NCBI GenBank assembly: GCA_964425485.1
Contig: CAYRML010000068.1
Span: forward strand, 1-7,445
Source of the DNA: CAYRML01 sp964425485
GTDB lineage: Bacteria; Bacillota; Dehalobacteriia; UBA4068
Direction: 5' to 3'
Length of the DNA: 7,445 nt
The notes under the pieces are model-generated. The model was not told the origin of the DNA. It did not search any database and saw nothing but the letters and a program-made list of their open reading frames with translations. The position numbers were made by a program, and so were the translations under genes. Shown piece after piece: positions 1 through 5,336 of this stretch (position 1 is its first letter; each line of letters begins with the position of its first letter).

Positions 1-20
1 AGCCAAAAACCAATTACAAT

Positions 21-27
21 GAGGAGG
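21..27 (+). promoter_or_regulatory. Shine-Dalgarno site deciding a TTG start
   Basis: GAGGAGG lies 8 bases before the TTG at 36. There is no ATG in the right frame upstream inside the window, and the protein aligns from its second or third residue with remembered E. coli YfbR (SHFFA near the N terminus). The TTG at 36 is therefore the likely start, rather than the internal ATG at 69. Confidence 0.75.
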
Positions 28-35
28 CGTTTATT

Positions 36-614
36 TTGAGCAGCCATTTTTTTGCCTATATTTCCAGGATGAAACTGATCAAACGCTGGAGCCTGATGCG
101 CAGTGTCATACCGGAAAATATTCAGGAACATAGCCTGCAAGTGACTATGATTGCCCATGCGCTGGCCCTGATTAACAATAAATACTTTGATGATGATGTT
201 GATGCCAATGAGATAGCAGTGCTTGCCCTTTATCATGATGTGGGGGAAGTGGTGGTGGGCGATCTGCCTACGCCGGTCAAATATTTTAACCCGCAGATCA
301 AAACAGCCTATAGCGAGATCGAGCAGGTAGCCAGGCAAAAACTCTTATCCCTGTTGCCGGAGGATCTGCAAGAAGATTATCTGTCCATTTTTGAGCCGCC
401 GCAAGGTAAAGCGACTCAGCTCATCAAAGCAGCGGATAAGATCAGCGCATACATAAAATGCGTGGAAGAGATTTCCGCCGGTAATGGGGAATTTCTCAAA
501 GCAGAGCAGTCCATCAAAAAGGAATTAGAAAAATATGAACAGATACCGGAAGTGCAGTATTTTATGCTGAACTTTCTACCTTCTTTCCGTTTAACCATAG
601 ACGAAATGGATTAA
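36..614 (+). CDS. yfbR: 5'-deoxynucleotidase, YfbR-type HD-domain phosphohydrolase
   Basis: A 192-residue cytosolic enzyme expected to remove the 5'-phosphate from deoxyribonucleoside monophosphates, in a metal-dependent reaction of the HD superfamily, thereby tuning dNMP pools. The N terminus (SHFFAYISRMKLIKRW) closely matches E. coli YfbR as I remember it. The HD-domain residues fall in order: R17-W18 (substrate pocket), H32 in EHSLQV, H67-D68 in YHDVGEV, D76 in GDLPTPVKYFN, and D134 in AADKISAYIKC. Length is close to the family's (about 199 residues). The start is TTG, supported by the SD at 21-27. The gene stands alone in this window and is closed by the terminator at 615-638, which it shares with the convergent traX-like gene; whether it belongs to an upstream operon cannot be seen. 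Family is confident; strict 5'-deoxy specificity follows from homology. Confidence 0.93.
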   Translation: MSSHFFAYISRMKLIKRWSLMRSVIPENIQEHSLQVTMIAHALALINNKYFDDDVDANEIAVLALYHDVGEVVVGDLPTPVKYFNPQIKTAYSEIEQVARQKLLSLLPEDLQEDYLSIFEPPQGKATQLIKAADKISAYIKCVEEISAGNGEFLKAEQSIKKELEKYEQIPEVQYFMLNFLPSFRLTIDEMD

Positions 615-638
615 AAAAACGACCTTAAGGTCGTTTTT
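615..638. terminator. Bidirectional intrinsic terminator between yfbR and the traX-like gene
   Basis: A perfect inverted repeat, AAAAACGACC-TTAA-GGTCGTTTTT, gives a 10-bp stem with a 4-base loop. A run of T lies on the 3' side on both strands, so it can stop both convergent genes. It begins directly after the yfbR TAA, and its right arm overlaps the TAA stop (637-639, read on the minus strand) of the facing gene. Confidence 0.88.
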
Positions 639-1347
639 ATATAAACAGCGAGATAAGATATAATGCACCCAGATGCGCAGGATAAAAAATATAGAATAAA
701 AGCGGCGCCTTAACCCCCTCTTTACGGTTATATTTATGCAGGAAAAGAAGAGACAAAAGGGCCAAGGGTTGTATATAATTGATAAAATTATACGCCCCGC
801 CGGCGACGAGAAAATACTTAATAAGAAAATCCGCTATATTGATGATAACCCAGGACCAGACCAGCTTTGGCATATTATTAAAAAACAAATAAGCAAAAAA
901 GATCAAAAGCACCCCATAAGCGCCATAATCAGCATGAATTAATTCTGCTGCCACAGCGCATGCCGCTACCAGCAAAAAAGCCAAGGCCGGGCCCTGCTTT
1001 TTGCCGCTATCCCATAGCCAGATGGAGGCCAGACCTAAAGATAGTGTAAAGAATATATTCAAGGTATTATCGGTGAAAAAGAGCCAATAGGGGATCTGGA
1101 TAACCGTGCCGAAAATTGCCAGCCGCAAGAGATATTTAAGCCGGTTATGGGTGAAAAAGAAACCGTTGGCGATCATAAAGGCAAAAAGCGGAAAGCATAA
1201 GCGGCCAATCATACGAAAAATTATCTGGTCAGGGAAGAAAAAGAAGCCGATATGGTCTATCAGCATAAAAATACAAGCCCAGATCTTGATATCAAACGCT
1301 GTTAAAGAAAAGCCATGTTTTTGTTGTTCAAGTGGAAGAGCATCCAT
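637..1347 (-). CDS. TraX-family multi-pass membrane protein (putative acyltransferase)
   Basis: A 236-residue, very hydrophobic protein with about seven or eight predicted membrane spans. It carries the marks of the TraX family (named for the F-plasmid pilin N-acetylase): a short polar N terminus, MLIDHIG with D31-H32 in the first span, GRLCFPLFAFMIANGFFFT (residues 48-66) followed by basic NRLKYLLRL, the NIFFTLSLGL segment (97-106), ADYGAYGVLLI (139-149), and a C-terminal YNRK...FYIFYPAHL block. The start ATG has AGGTGA (1351-1356) three bases upstream on its strand, a tight spacing. No conjugation or pilin gene is nearby, so this is the chromosomal stand-alone type, whose substrate is generally unknown; acetylation of a surface polymer or protein is only inference. 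It converges on yfbR. I see no clear promoter in the spacer above it. Confidence 0.87.
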   Translation of the reverse strand: MDALPLEQQKHGFSLTAFDIKIWACIFMLIDHIGFFFFPDQIIFRMIGRLCFPLFAFMIANGFFFTHNRLKYLLRLAIFGTVIQIPYWLFFTDNTLNIFFTLSLGLASIWLWDSGKKQGPALAFLLVAACAVAAELIHADYGAYGVLLIFFAYLFFNNMPKLVWSWVIINIADFLIKYFLVAGGAYNFINYIQPLALLSLLFLHKYNRKEGVKAPLLFYIFYPAHLGALYLISLFI

Positions 1348-1503
1348 AGATCACCTGTAGGTAATAATTATTTATAGTAAAGTTTTACTTATATTCTTGC
1401 TGCTTGGGGATATTCCTTCTTTTTTCCAATTTTACTCTATCTTAAAATCTGATTGCCAGCAGGGAAAAAAGCATAGTAAAACGAATATTAATACGAATGC
1501 CTA

Positions 1504-1523
1504 CTAATATAATCTAATATAAT
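1504..1523 (+). promoter_or_regulatory. Tandem -10 boxes, candidate promoter of the HAD/protease operon
   Basis: CTAATATAAT occurs twice in direct tandem, giving two perfect TATAAT boxes at 1508-1513 and 1518-1523, exactly 10 bases apart. The hexamers 17 bases upstream of each (ATATTA and GAATGC) are poor -35 boxes. Use of the first box would start the transcript near 1520, with a leader of about 20 bases before the ATG at 1542. Use of the second would start it at about the SD, which makes it less likely as the productive one. Confidence 0.45.
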
Positions 1524-1530
1524 CAAAAAA

Positions 1531-1535
1531 AGGTG
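1531..1535 (+). promoter_or_regulatory. Shine-Dalgarno site deciding the HAD gene start
   Basis: AGGTG is followed by six A residues and then ATG at 1542. A longer reading from the in-frame GTG at 1533 would place the start codon inside this SD and leave it with no binding site of its own. The ATG at 1542 is preferred. Confidence 0.7.
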
Positions 1536-1541
1536 AAAAAA

Positions 1542-2207
1542 ATGAAAAAAGACTATGGTGTAATTTTTGACATGGATAATACCGTTATCCGCTCGGATAT
1601 AGATTTTCCGCTGATGAATAAAGAAGCCATCCGTATTTTGGAAGAGGCCGGGATCAATCTGCCAGACAAAAGCTGGGTTTCTAGGATGGCCGCTATGGTT
1701 AAAAATGATCCTTTAATGACGGATGAATTATGGGATTATTTATGGCGCCGCATGGCCGAGATAGAGTTTGAAGGATTGAAAAAAGCTGCTCTGGAGCCAG
1801 GTATCGTCCCTATCCTGGAGGGATTAAATGAACATGCGCATTTGTTTTTGCTGACCAATAATGTACATACTGATGCCGAAACAACCTTGAAGCGGCTGGG
1901 CGTTGATGAGTACTTCGATATTCTGATTGGCCGGGGCATGGTTCCGGCGCTGAAGCCTGCTCCCGATGGTATTTTTTATATACTGAAACAGTTTCCGCAT
2001 ATTAAGGCCCAGGACTGTATAGCCGTTGGTGATGCTCTGAATGATATACAGTCGGCTCATGCTGCTGGTATCGATAGATTTGTAGCCTATGTGGCCAGTC
2101 ATGCCGAAGATTGGTCCAGAAATGAGAGGCAGCCTTTATATTACCTGCAAGACTGGAATGAAGAGTCCTTGGCTCGACTTTTACAAACTCTGAAAAAAGG
2201 AGCCTGA
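1542..2207 (+). CDS. HAD-superfamily hydrolase (phosphoglycolate-phosphatase-like)
   Basis: A 221-residue cytosolic phosphatase-type protein. All HAD motifs are in place: motif I DMDNT with nucleophile D10 and D12, motif II LLTNN with T106, motif III K138 in ALKPAPDG, and motif IV GDALND with D164 and D168. Residues of about 16-85 form a helical cap of the C1 type, as in phosphoglycolate phosphatase and related small-phosphate phosphatases. Substrate cannot be read from the sequence. An alternative in-frame GTG at 1533 would add three residues but lies inside the SD. The next gene, a membrane protease, starts one base after the TGA stop, and its SD lies within the last codons of this gene, so the two are cotranscribed and probably translationally coupled. 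A shared role with the protease is not evident from known families. Confidence 0.9.
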   Translation: MKKDYGVIFDMDNTVIRSDIDFPLMNKEAIRILEEAGINLPDKSWVSRMAAMVKNDPLMTDELWDYLWRRMAEIEFEGLKKAALEPGIVPILEGLNEHAHLFLLTNNVHTDAETTLKRLGVDEYFDILIGRGMVPALKPAPDGIFYILKQFPHIKAQDCIAVGDALNDIQSAHAAGIDRFVAYVASHAEDWSRNERQPLYYLQDWNEESLARLLQTLKKGA

Positions 2208-2208
2208 A

Positions 2209-3051
2209 ATGGCCAAATACCGCATTGTCAGGGCCCAACCGCCGCCTGAGGAGGAGCAACAGACAGAATATTGGCAGGTCAAGCCCAGTGCCAAAAATCT
2301 GTCTGATCTAGATATGGATGAGATTTATGAGCTCAATCAGCAGCCGGTGGAAGATGAGCCTGAGGTAATACCTCCACCTAAAGGCAAGGGAATTTTGGGT
2401 GTGGTCATAACCATAATCCTGGCGGCTTCTTTTTTGCTTTTGTCTTTTTCCGGTATTATCAATCTCAGTAAACTGCCCGACCTTGGCTTTTTACGTGAGT
2501 CGGCGCAGTTGTCTACGGATCCGCTGGTTGAATCGCTCAAGGAATCGGTAGTCAGTATCAGTTCTGTAGATAGCCAAGGAACTGGCTTTAATATCGATGC
2601 ACAAGGGTTGATTGTGACTAATAATCATGTGGTGGAAGGCAAAAAGGTGCTAACTATAAAATTCCCGGACGGCAGCACCTATATGTCCAAAAGCTGGCAA
2701 ACTTTGCCAGCTGTGGATTTGGCGGTGATTGAGATCAGGGGGCAAGATTTGCCTTATTTGCATTTAGCCAACCAAAAGCTTAAAGACAGTGATAAGGTTA
2801 TCTTTATCGGCAATCCTTTAGGGTTTGACTGGACGGTGGGTGAAGGTACTGTTTTGCAGGAAGAAGTATTGCTTGAGGGCTGGTCAACTCCTGTAATTTT
2901 GCTCAAAGGCACCATCTATCCGGGCAGCAGCGGTAGCCCCGTTTTTAATACCAAAGGCGAAGTCGCCGCCGTTATCTTTGCTACCGTGGAAGGCCAAGAA
3001 AATACCGGCCTGGCCGTGCCAATTTCCGACTTGGCCGAGCTGTTTAATTAA
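2209..3051 (+). CDS. Membrane-anchored trypsin-like serine protease, HtrA-related, no PDZ domain
   Basis: A 280-residue protein. Residues 1-60 form an acidic, proline-rich and likely cytoplasmic tail; residues 61-84 are one membrane span (GILGVVITIILAASFLLLSF core) with a KGKG stop on the inner side; the rest is an extracytoplasmic chymotrypsin-fold protease. The catalytic triad is visible: H140 in IVTNNHVVEG, D170 in AVDLAVIEI, and S241 in PGSSGSPVFN (a GxSGxP motif). Other S1C marks are GTGFNIDAQG (124-133) and IGNPLG (200-205). HtrA/DegP proteins usually continue into one or two PDZ domains; this one ends soon after the protease fold with no sign of a frameshift, so the absence looks native. 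The SD AAGGAG (2197-2202) sits 6 bases before ATG inside the upstream HAD gene. Envelope protein quality control or site-specific cleavage are possible roles (inference). Confidence 0.9.
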   Translation: MAKYRIVRAQPPPEEEQQTEYWQVKPSAKNLSDLDMDEIYELNQQPVEDEPEVIPPPKGKGILGVVITIILAASFLLLSFSGIINLSKLPDLGFLRESAQLSTDPLVESLKESVVSISSVDSQGTGFNIDAQGLIVTNNHVVEGKKVLTIKFPDGSTYMSKSWQTLPAVDLAVIEIRGQDLPYLHLANQKLKDSDKVIFIGNPLGFDWTVGEGTVLQEEVLLEGWSTPVILLKGTIYPGSSGSPVFNTKGEVAAVIFATVEGQENTGLAVPISDLAELFN

Positions 3052-3059
3052 TAAATATT

Positions 3060-3090
3060 TATCCCAAGCCTTGACGTCATGGGATATTTT
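3060..3090 (+). terminator. Weak hairpin after the protease gene
   Basis: TATCCCA (3060-3066) pairs with TGGGATA (3080-3086) in a 7-bp stem with a 13-base loop, followed by only four T residues. It may be a weak terminator for the HAD/protease operon. The loop contains the palindrome TGACGTCA and a -35-like TTGACG, so the element may act in starting as well as ending transcription. Confidence 0.45.
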
Positions 3091-3100
3091 GTAATAACAT
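3071..3100 (+). promoter_or_regulatory. Candidate promoter of the lysA-type gene
   Basis: TTGACG (3071-3076) matches the -35 consensus at five of six bases. TAACAT (3095-3100) follows after 18 bases as a weak -10 box (four of six). A start near 3107 would give a short leader before the SD AGGGGG (3117-3122) and the ATG at 3130. Readthrough from the upstream operon is the alternative. Confidence 0.4.
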
Positions 3101-3129
3101 AAAGAATAAAGGTCTTAGGGGGAAAATTT

Positions 3130-4383
3130 ATGTCGACTAAAAAAATACCTGTTGCAGAAGCCAAATTAAGGGAAATCATTGCTGAATATGGTACCCCTTT
3201 TCATCTCTATATAGAAAAGGATATGCGCGCCAATGCCCAAAAACTGTTGCAGGCATTCAGCTGGGCGCCTGCTTTCAAGGAATATTTTGCGGTCAAGGCC
3301 TTACCCAATCCCTATATCCTCAAATTGCTCAAAGGGGAAGGTTTCGGCGCCGATTGCAGCTCTTATCCGGAGCTGGTGCTAGCGCAAAAGGTAGGGCTTG
3401 CGGGCCATGAAATTTGTTTTACCTCCAACAACACTCCGGCCAAAGAATTTGTCAAAGCCAGAGAATTAGGCGCTATTATTAATCTGGATGATATAACACA
3501 TATCGACTTTTTGGCACAAGCCGCCGGCTTACCTGATATCTTATCCTTCCGTTATAATCCGGGCTCTTTGCGCAAAACGGGCAACAGTATCATCGGTTAT
3601 CCGGAAGAAGCAAAATATGGTATGACCAAAGACGATATTTTTCAGGCTATCGATATTTTGCGCGGGCAAGGTGTCAACCGCTTTGGTCTGCATACTATGG
3701 TTGTATCCAATGAGACCAATGTGGAATATTTATGGGAAACTGCAAAGATGATGTTCGGCCTGGCGGTGGAGATAAAAGAAAAGACCGGTGTGGTGCCGGA
3801 ATTCATCAATCTTGGCGGCGGCATCGGTATCCCTTATAGACCGGAGGACAAGCCTGTGGACCTGATGGCATTTGGTAATGGCGTGAAAAAGCTTTATCAA
3901 CAAATCATGGTGCCGGCCGGTATGGATAAGGTGCAAATCAGCCTGGAAAGCGGACGTATGATCACCGGCCCTTATGGTTATGTGGTCACTACGGCCATCC
4001 ACCACAAAAATATCTATAAAAAATATATCGGTGTTGACGCCTGTATGGCCGATCTTATGCGTCCGGCTTTGTATGGCGCCTATCATCATATTACCGTATT
4101 GGGCAAAGAAAATGCTCCGCTGGATCATGTCTATGATGTGACGGGTTCCTTATGCGAAAATAATGATAAATTCGCCGTGAACAGAGCCCTGCCGGAAATT
4201 GTGGAAGGCGATATAATTATCTTGCATGACAGCGGCGCGCATGGTTATGCTATGGGCTTCAACTATAATGGCAAATTACGCTCCAAGGAATTACTGTTAC
4301 AGGAAAATGGCCAAGTCAAACAAATACGCCGGGCGGAAACGATCGATGATTTATTTGCCACTCTAGATTTTTCTGATCTTTAG
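3130..4383 (+). CDS. lysA: Diaminopimelate decarboxylase-type, group IV PLP decarboxylase
   Basis: A 417-residue cytosolic enzyme of the alanine-racemase-fold PLP decarboxylases. Expected reaction: meso-diaminopimelate to lysine plus CO2, the last step of lysine synthesis. K56 in YFAVKALPNPYIL is the Schiff-base lysine, H188 in GLHTM should stack on PLP, GGGIGIPY (229-236) and ESGR (273-276) bind the cofactor phosphate, and C342-E343-N-N-D is the active-site loop contributed across the dimer. FRYNPGS and EAKYGM match the RINPG...KFGI region of LysA. The C-terminal GAHGYAMGFNYNGKLRSKELLL replaces the usual GAYG...YN...R..EVL block, with H371 in place of Tyr. This variant is, as I recall, a recurring subtype annotated as LysA in anaerobes. 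The SD AGGGGG is 7 bases before ATG. It is monocistronic by its terminator; no lysine riboswitch fits in the 78-base leader. Other basic-amino-acid substrates cannot be excluded. Confidence 0.85.
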   Translation: MSTKKIPVAEAKLREIIAEYGTPFHLYIEKDMRANAQKLLQAFSWAPAFKEYFAVKALPNPYILKLLKGEGFGADCSSYPELVLAQKVGLAGHEICFTSNNTPAKEFVKARELGAIINLDDITHIDFLAQAAGLPDILSFRYNPGSLRKTGNSIIGYPEEAKYGMTKDDIFQAIDILRGQGVNRFGLHTMVVSNETNVEYLWETAKMMFGLAVEIKEKTGVVPEFINLGGGIGIPYRPEDKPVDLMAFGNGVKKLYQQIMVPAGMDKVQISLESGRMITGPYGYVVTTAIHHKNIYKKYIGVDACMADLMRPALYGAYHHITVLGKENAPLDHVYDVTGSLCENNDKFAVNRALPEIVEGDIIILHDSGAHGYAMGFNYNGKLRSKELLLQENGQVKQIRRAETIDDLFATLDFSDL

Positions 4384-4389
4384 TTAGTC

Positions 4390-4422
4390 AAACGCACTAT
4401 TTTAAAAGTGCGTTTTTATTTT
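4390..4422 (+). terminator. Intrinsic terminator of the lysA-type gene
   Basis: AAACGCACT (4390-4398) pairs with AGTGCGTTT (4407-4415): a 9-bp perfect stem with an 8-base AT loop, then a T-rich tail. It starts seven bases after the TAG stop. Its T-rich tail runs into the -35 region of the next promoter. Confidence 0.88.
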
Positions 4423-4447
4423 ACTTTATTATCTTTTTTGCTATAAT
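4420..4447 (+). promoter_or_regulatory. Sigma-70-type promoter with extended -10 for the moaF-like/SDR operon
   Basis: TTTACT (4420-4425, four of six to the -35 consensus), a 16-base spacer, then TGC-TATAAT (4439-4447): a perfect -10 box with the TG extension. The predicted start is near 4454, giving a leader of about 34 bases. This is the best promoter in the window. Confidence 0.75.
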
Positions 4448-4473
4448 TACTTTAGAAAATAATAAATTAAATA

Positions 4474-4478
4474 AGGAG
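4474..4478 (+). promoter_or_regulatory. Shine-Dalgarno site deciding the moaF-like start
   Basis: AGGAG lies 9 bases before the ATG at 4488. The in-frame ATG at 4479 directly abuts this SD and has no binding site at a workable distance, so the second ATG is chosen; the protein loses only three residues. Confidence 0.7.
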
Positions 4479-4487
4479 ATGAGAAAT

Positions 4488-5315
4488 ATGACAGAGGCGA
4501 AAGAGCGGAATTTTGTAACTGTGGAGGAGTTGTCACAAGGTTTTAGTGAATACAGCTTACCGGAAGACAGGGATTTGATAGGTAGAAACCTCATTTTATA
4601 TTATGAGGACGGCCGGCAGGCCAGCTATGAATTTGTTAGCGATAAAATTCTTACATATACTTGCGGTCAGGGGGAAGAAGCTCAGACTACAGCCGTTATC
4701 TATAGCATTGTTTCTCCACGAAAGCATATTTATTTGCTTGATTTTATCTATTCTTATGGCGATACCTATTCCATGACAACTGTGCTGGATCTGGCCCAAA
4801 ATATTGCCACCACCGCGGTGGGGACTTTGCCCACCAAGGAGGAAGTGCAAATCTCCCAATTTGAAAGAGGGGACAAAAATCTGCCTTTGACCTCTGTCAA
4901 GGTGGATTTCTTCCATGCCTCTGTCGACAGGCCCTTTACCGCTGATTGCCCCAAGCATGAATATAGCAATGATCTGGTAGGGGAAAGGGTTCAATTTATT
5001 TATAGCGGCAATGATGTTTATGAACATATATATCTTAATGATAAATTTTTCACCTGGCATTGTCTGAAAGGCATCGAAAAAGGCTTATGCGATACTGACA
5101 GATGTTATTATCTTAAGCTGGCAGATGAGCTCTATTGGTTTATCTGGATGGAAAGGATAGTGCCGACTATCGGCTGCGTGTTGGAAGATTTTGAGGCTAT
5201 GCGTTCTTATGGTAAAATATATGGTTATGAATCCTATGAAATGGGCAGAGTTACCAATTTCCCGGTGGGTTCTTATGCCAAAATATTAAATGTCACCACA
5301 TATGATTTTGAATAA
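4488..5315 (+). CDS. MoaF-like protein (molybdenum cofactor/monoamine-regulon 'F' family)
   Basis: A 275-residue soluble protein with no signal peptide or membrane span. It resembles MoaF, named in Klebsiella for the monoamine regulon and often labelled molybdenum cofactor protein F without proof of such a role. The N-terminal part (about 29-115) has DLIGRNLILYYEDG, YEFVSDKILTYTC, then HIYLLDFIYSYG and DLAQNIATTAVGTL, a pattern of short beta strands. The C-terminal part (162-248) repeats this plan: DLVGERVQFIYSG, YEHIYLNDKFFTWHC, ELYWFIWMERIVP, DFEAMRSYGKIYGY. This suggests two tandem lipocalin-like barrels. Cysteines cluster at C192, C201 and C206. The gene has its own promoter and is followed 21 bases after its stop by a UcpA-like SDR, matching the known moaE (SDR)/moaF pairing. 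Catalytic role unknown; ligand binding is an inference. Family call moderate to good. Confidence 0.75.
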   Translation: MTEAKERNFVTVEELSQGFSEYSLPEDRDLIGRNLILYYEDGRQASYEFVSDKILTYTCGQGEEAQTTAVIYSIVSPRKHIYLLDFIYSYGDTYSMTTVLDLAQNIATTAVGTLPTKEEVQISQFERGDKNLPLTSVKVDFFHASVDRPFTADCPKHEYSNDLVGERVQFIYSGNDVYEHIYLNDKFFTWHCLKGIEKGLCDTDRCYYLKLADELYWFIWMERIVPTIGCVLEDFEAMRSYGKIYGYESYEMGRVTNFPVGSYAKILNVTTYDFE

Positions 5316-5336
5316 TCAGGACAGGGGGATATTGTG

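Larger units (their letters stand above)
1348..1541. other. AT-rich divergent spacer
   Basis: This 194-base stretch separates the divergent traX-like and HAD genes. It contains no supportable coding sequence. It holds a small inverted repeat, AGTAAA-GT-TTTACT (1376-1389), a spaced direct repeat ACGAAT-ATTAAT-ACGAAT (1481-1498), and a 10-bp tandem repeat with two TATAAT boxes (1504-1523). Promoters for both genes are expected here, but only the rightward -10 boxes look good; I could not find a matching pair of boxes for the leftward gene. Confidence 0.6.

Noticed and set aside
15..20. TACAAT as a -10 box for the yfbR-type gene
   Set aside because: It abuts the SD at 21-27, so a transcript from it would start within or after the ribosome site. 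Its promoter probably lies upstream of the window.
637..1347. TraX-like gene as evidence of a conjugative or mobile element
   Set aside because: No relaxase, pilin, integrase, terminal repeat or change of sequence character is visible; neighbours are housekeeping genes.
736..1360. Two plus-strand open frames (736-942 and 1106-1360) opposite the traX-like gene
   Set aside because: They are lysine- and isoleucine-rich antisense products of a hydrophobic membrane protein gene, lack family resemblance, and the opposite strand carries a clear TraX-family protein.
3052..3129. Lysine riboswitch or T-box leader for the lysA-type gene
   Set aside because: The spacer is only 78 bases and contains a single 7-bp hairpin; a lysine riboswitch needs well over 150 bases.
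3730..4128. 132-codon minus-strand open frame inside the lysA-type gene
   Set aside because: It lies wholly within a confident PLP decarboxylase gene, is rich in His and Ile as antisense frames often are, and has no recognisable domain.
4596..5060. 154-codon minus-strand open frame inside the moaF-like gene
   Set aside because: It is antisense to a gene with a good promoter and SD, and has no recognisable motif.
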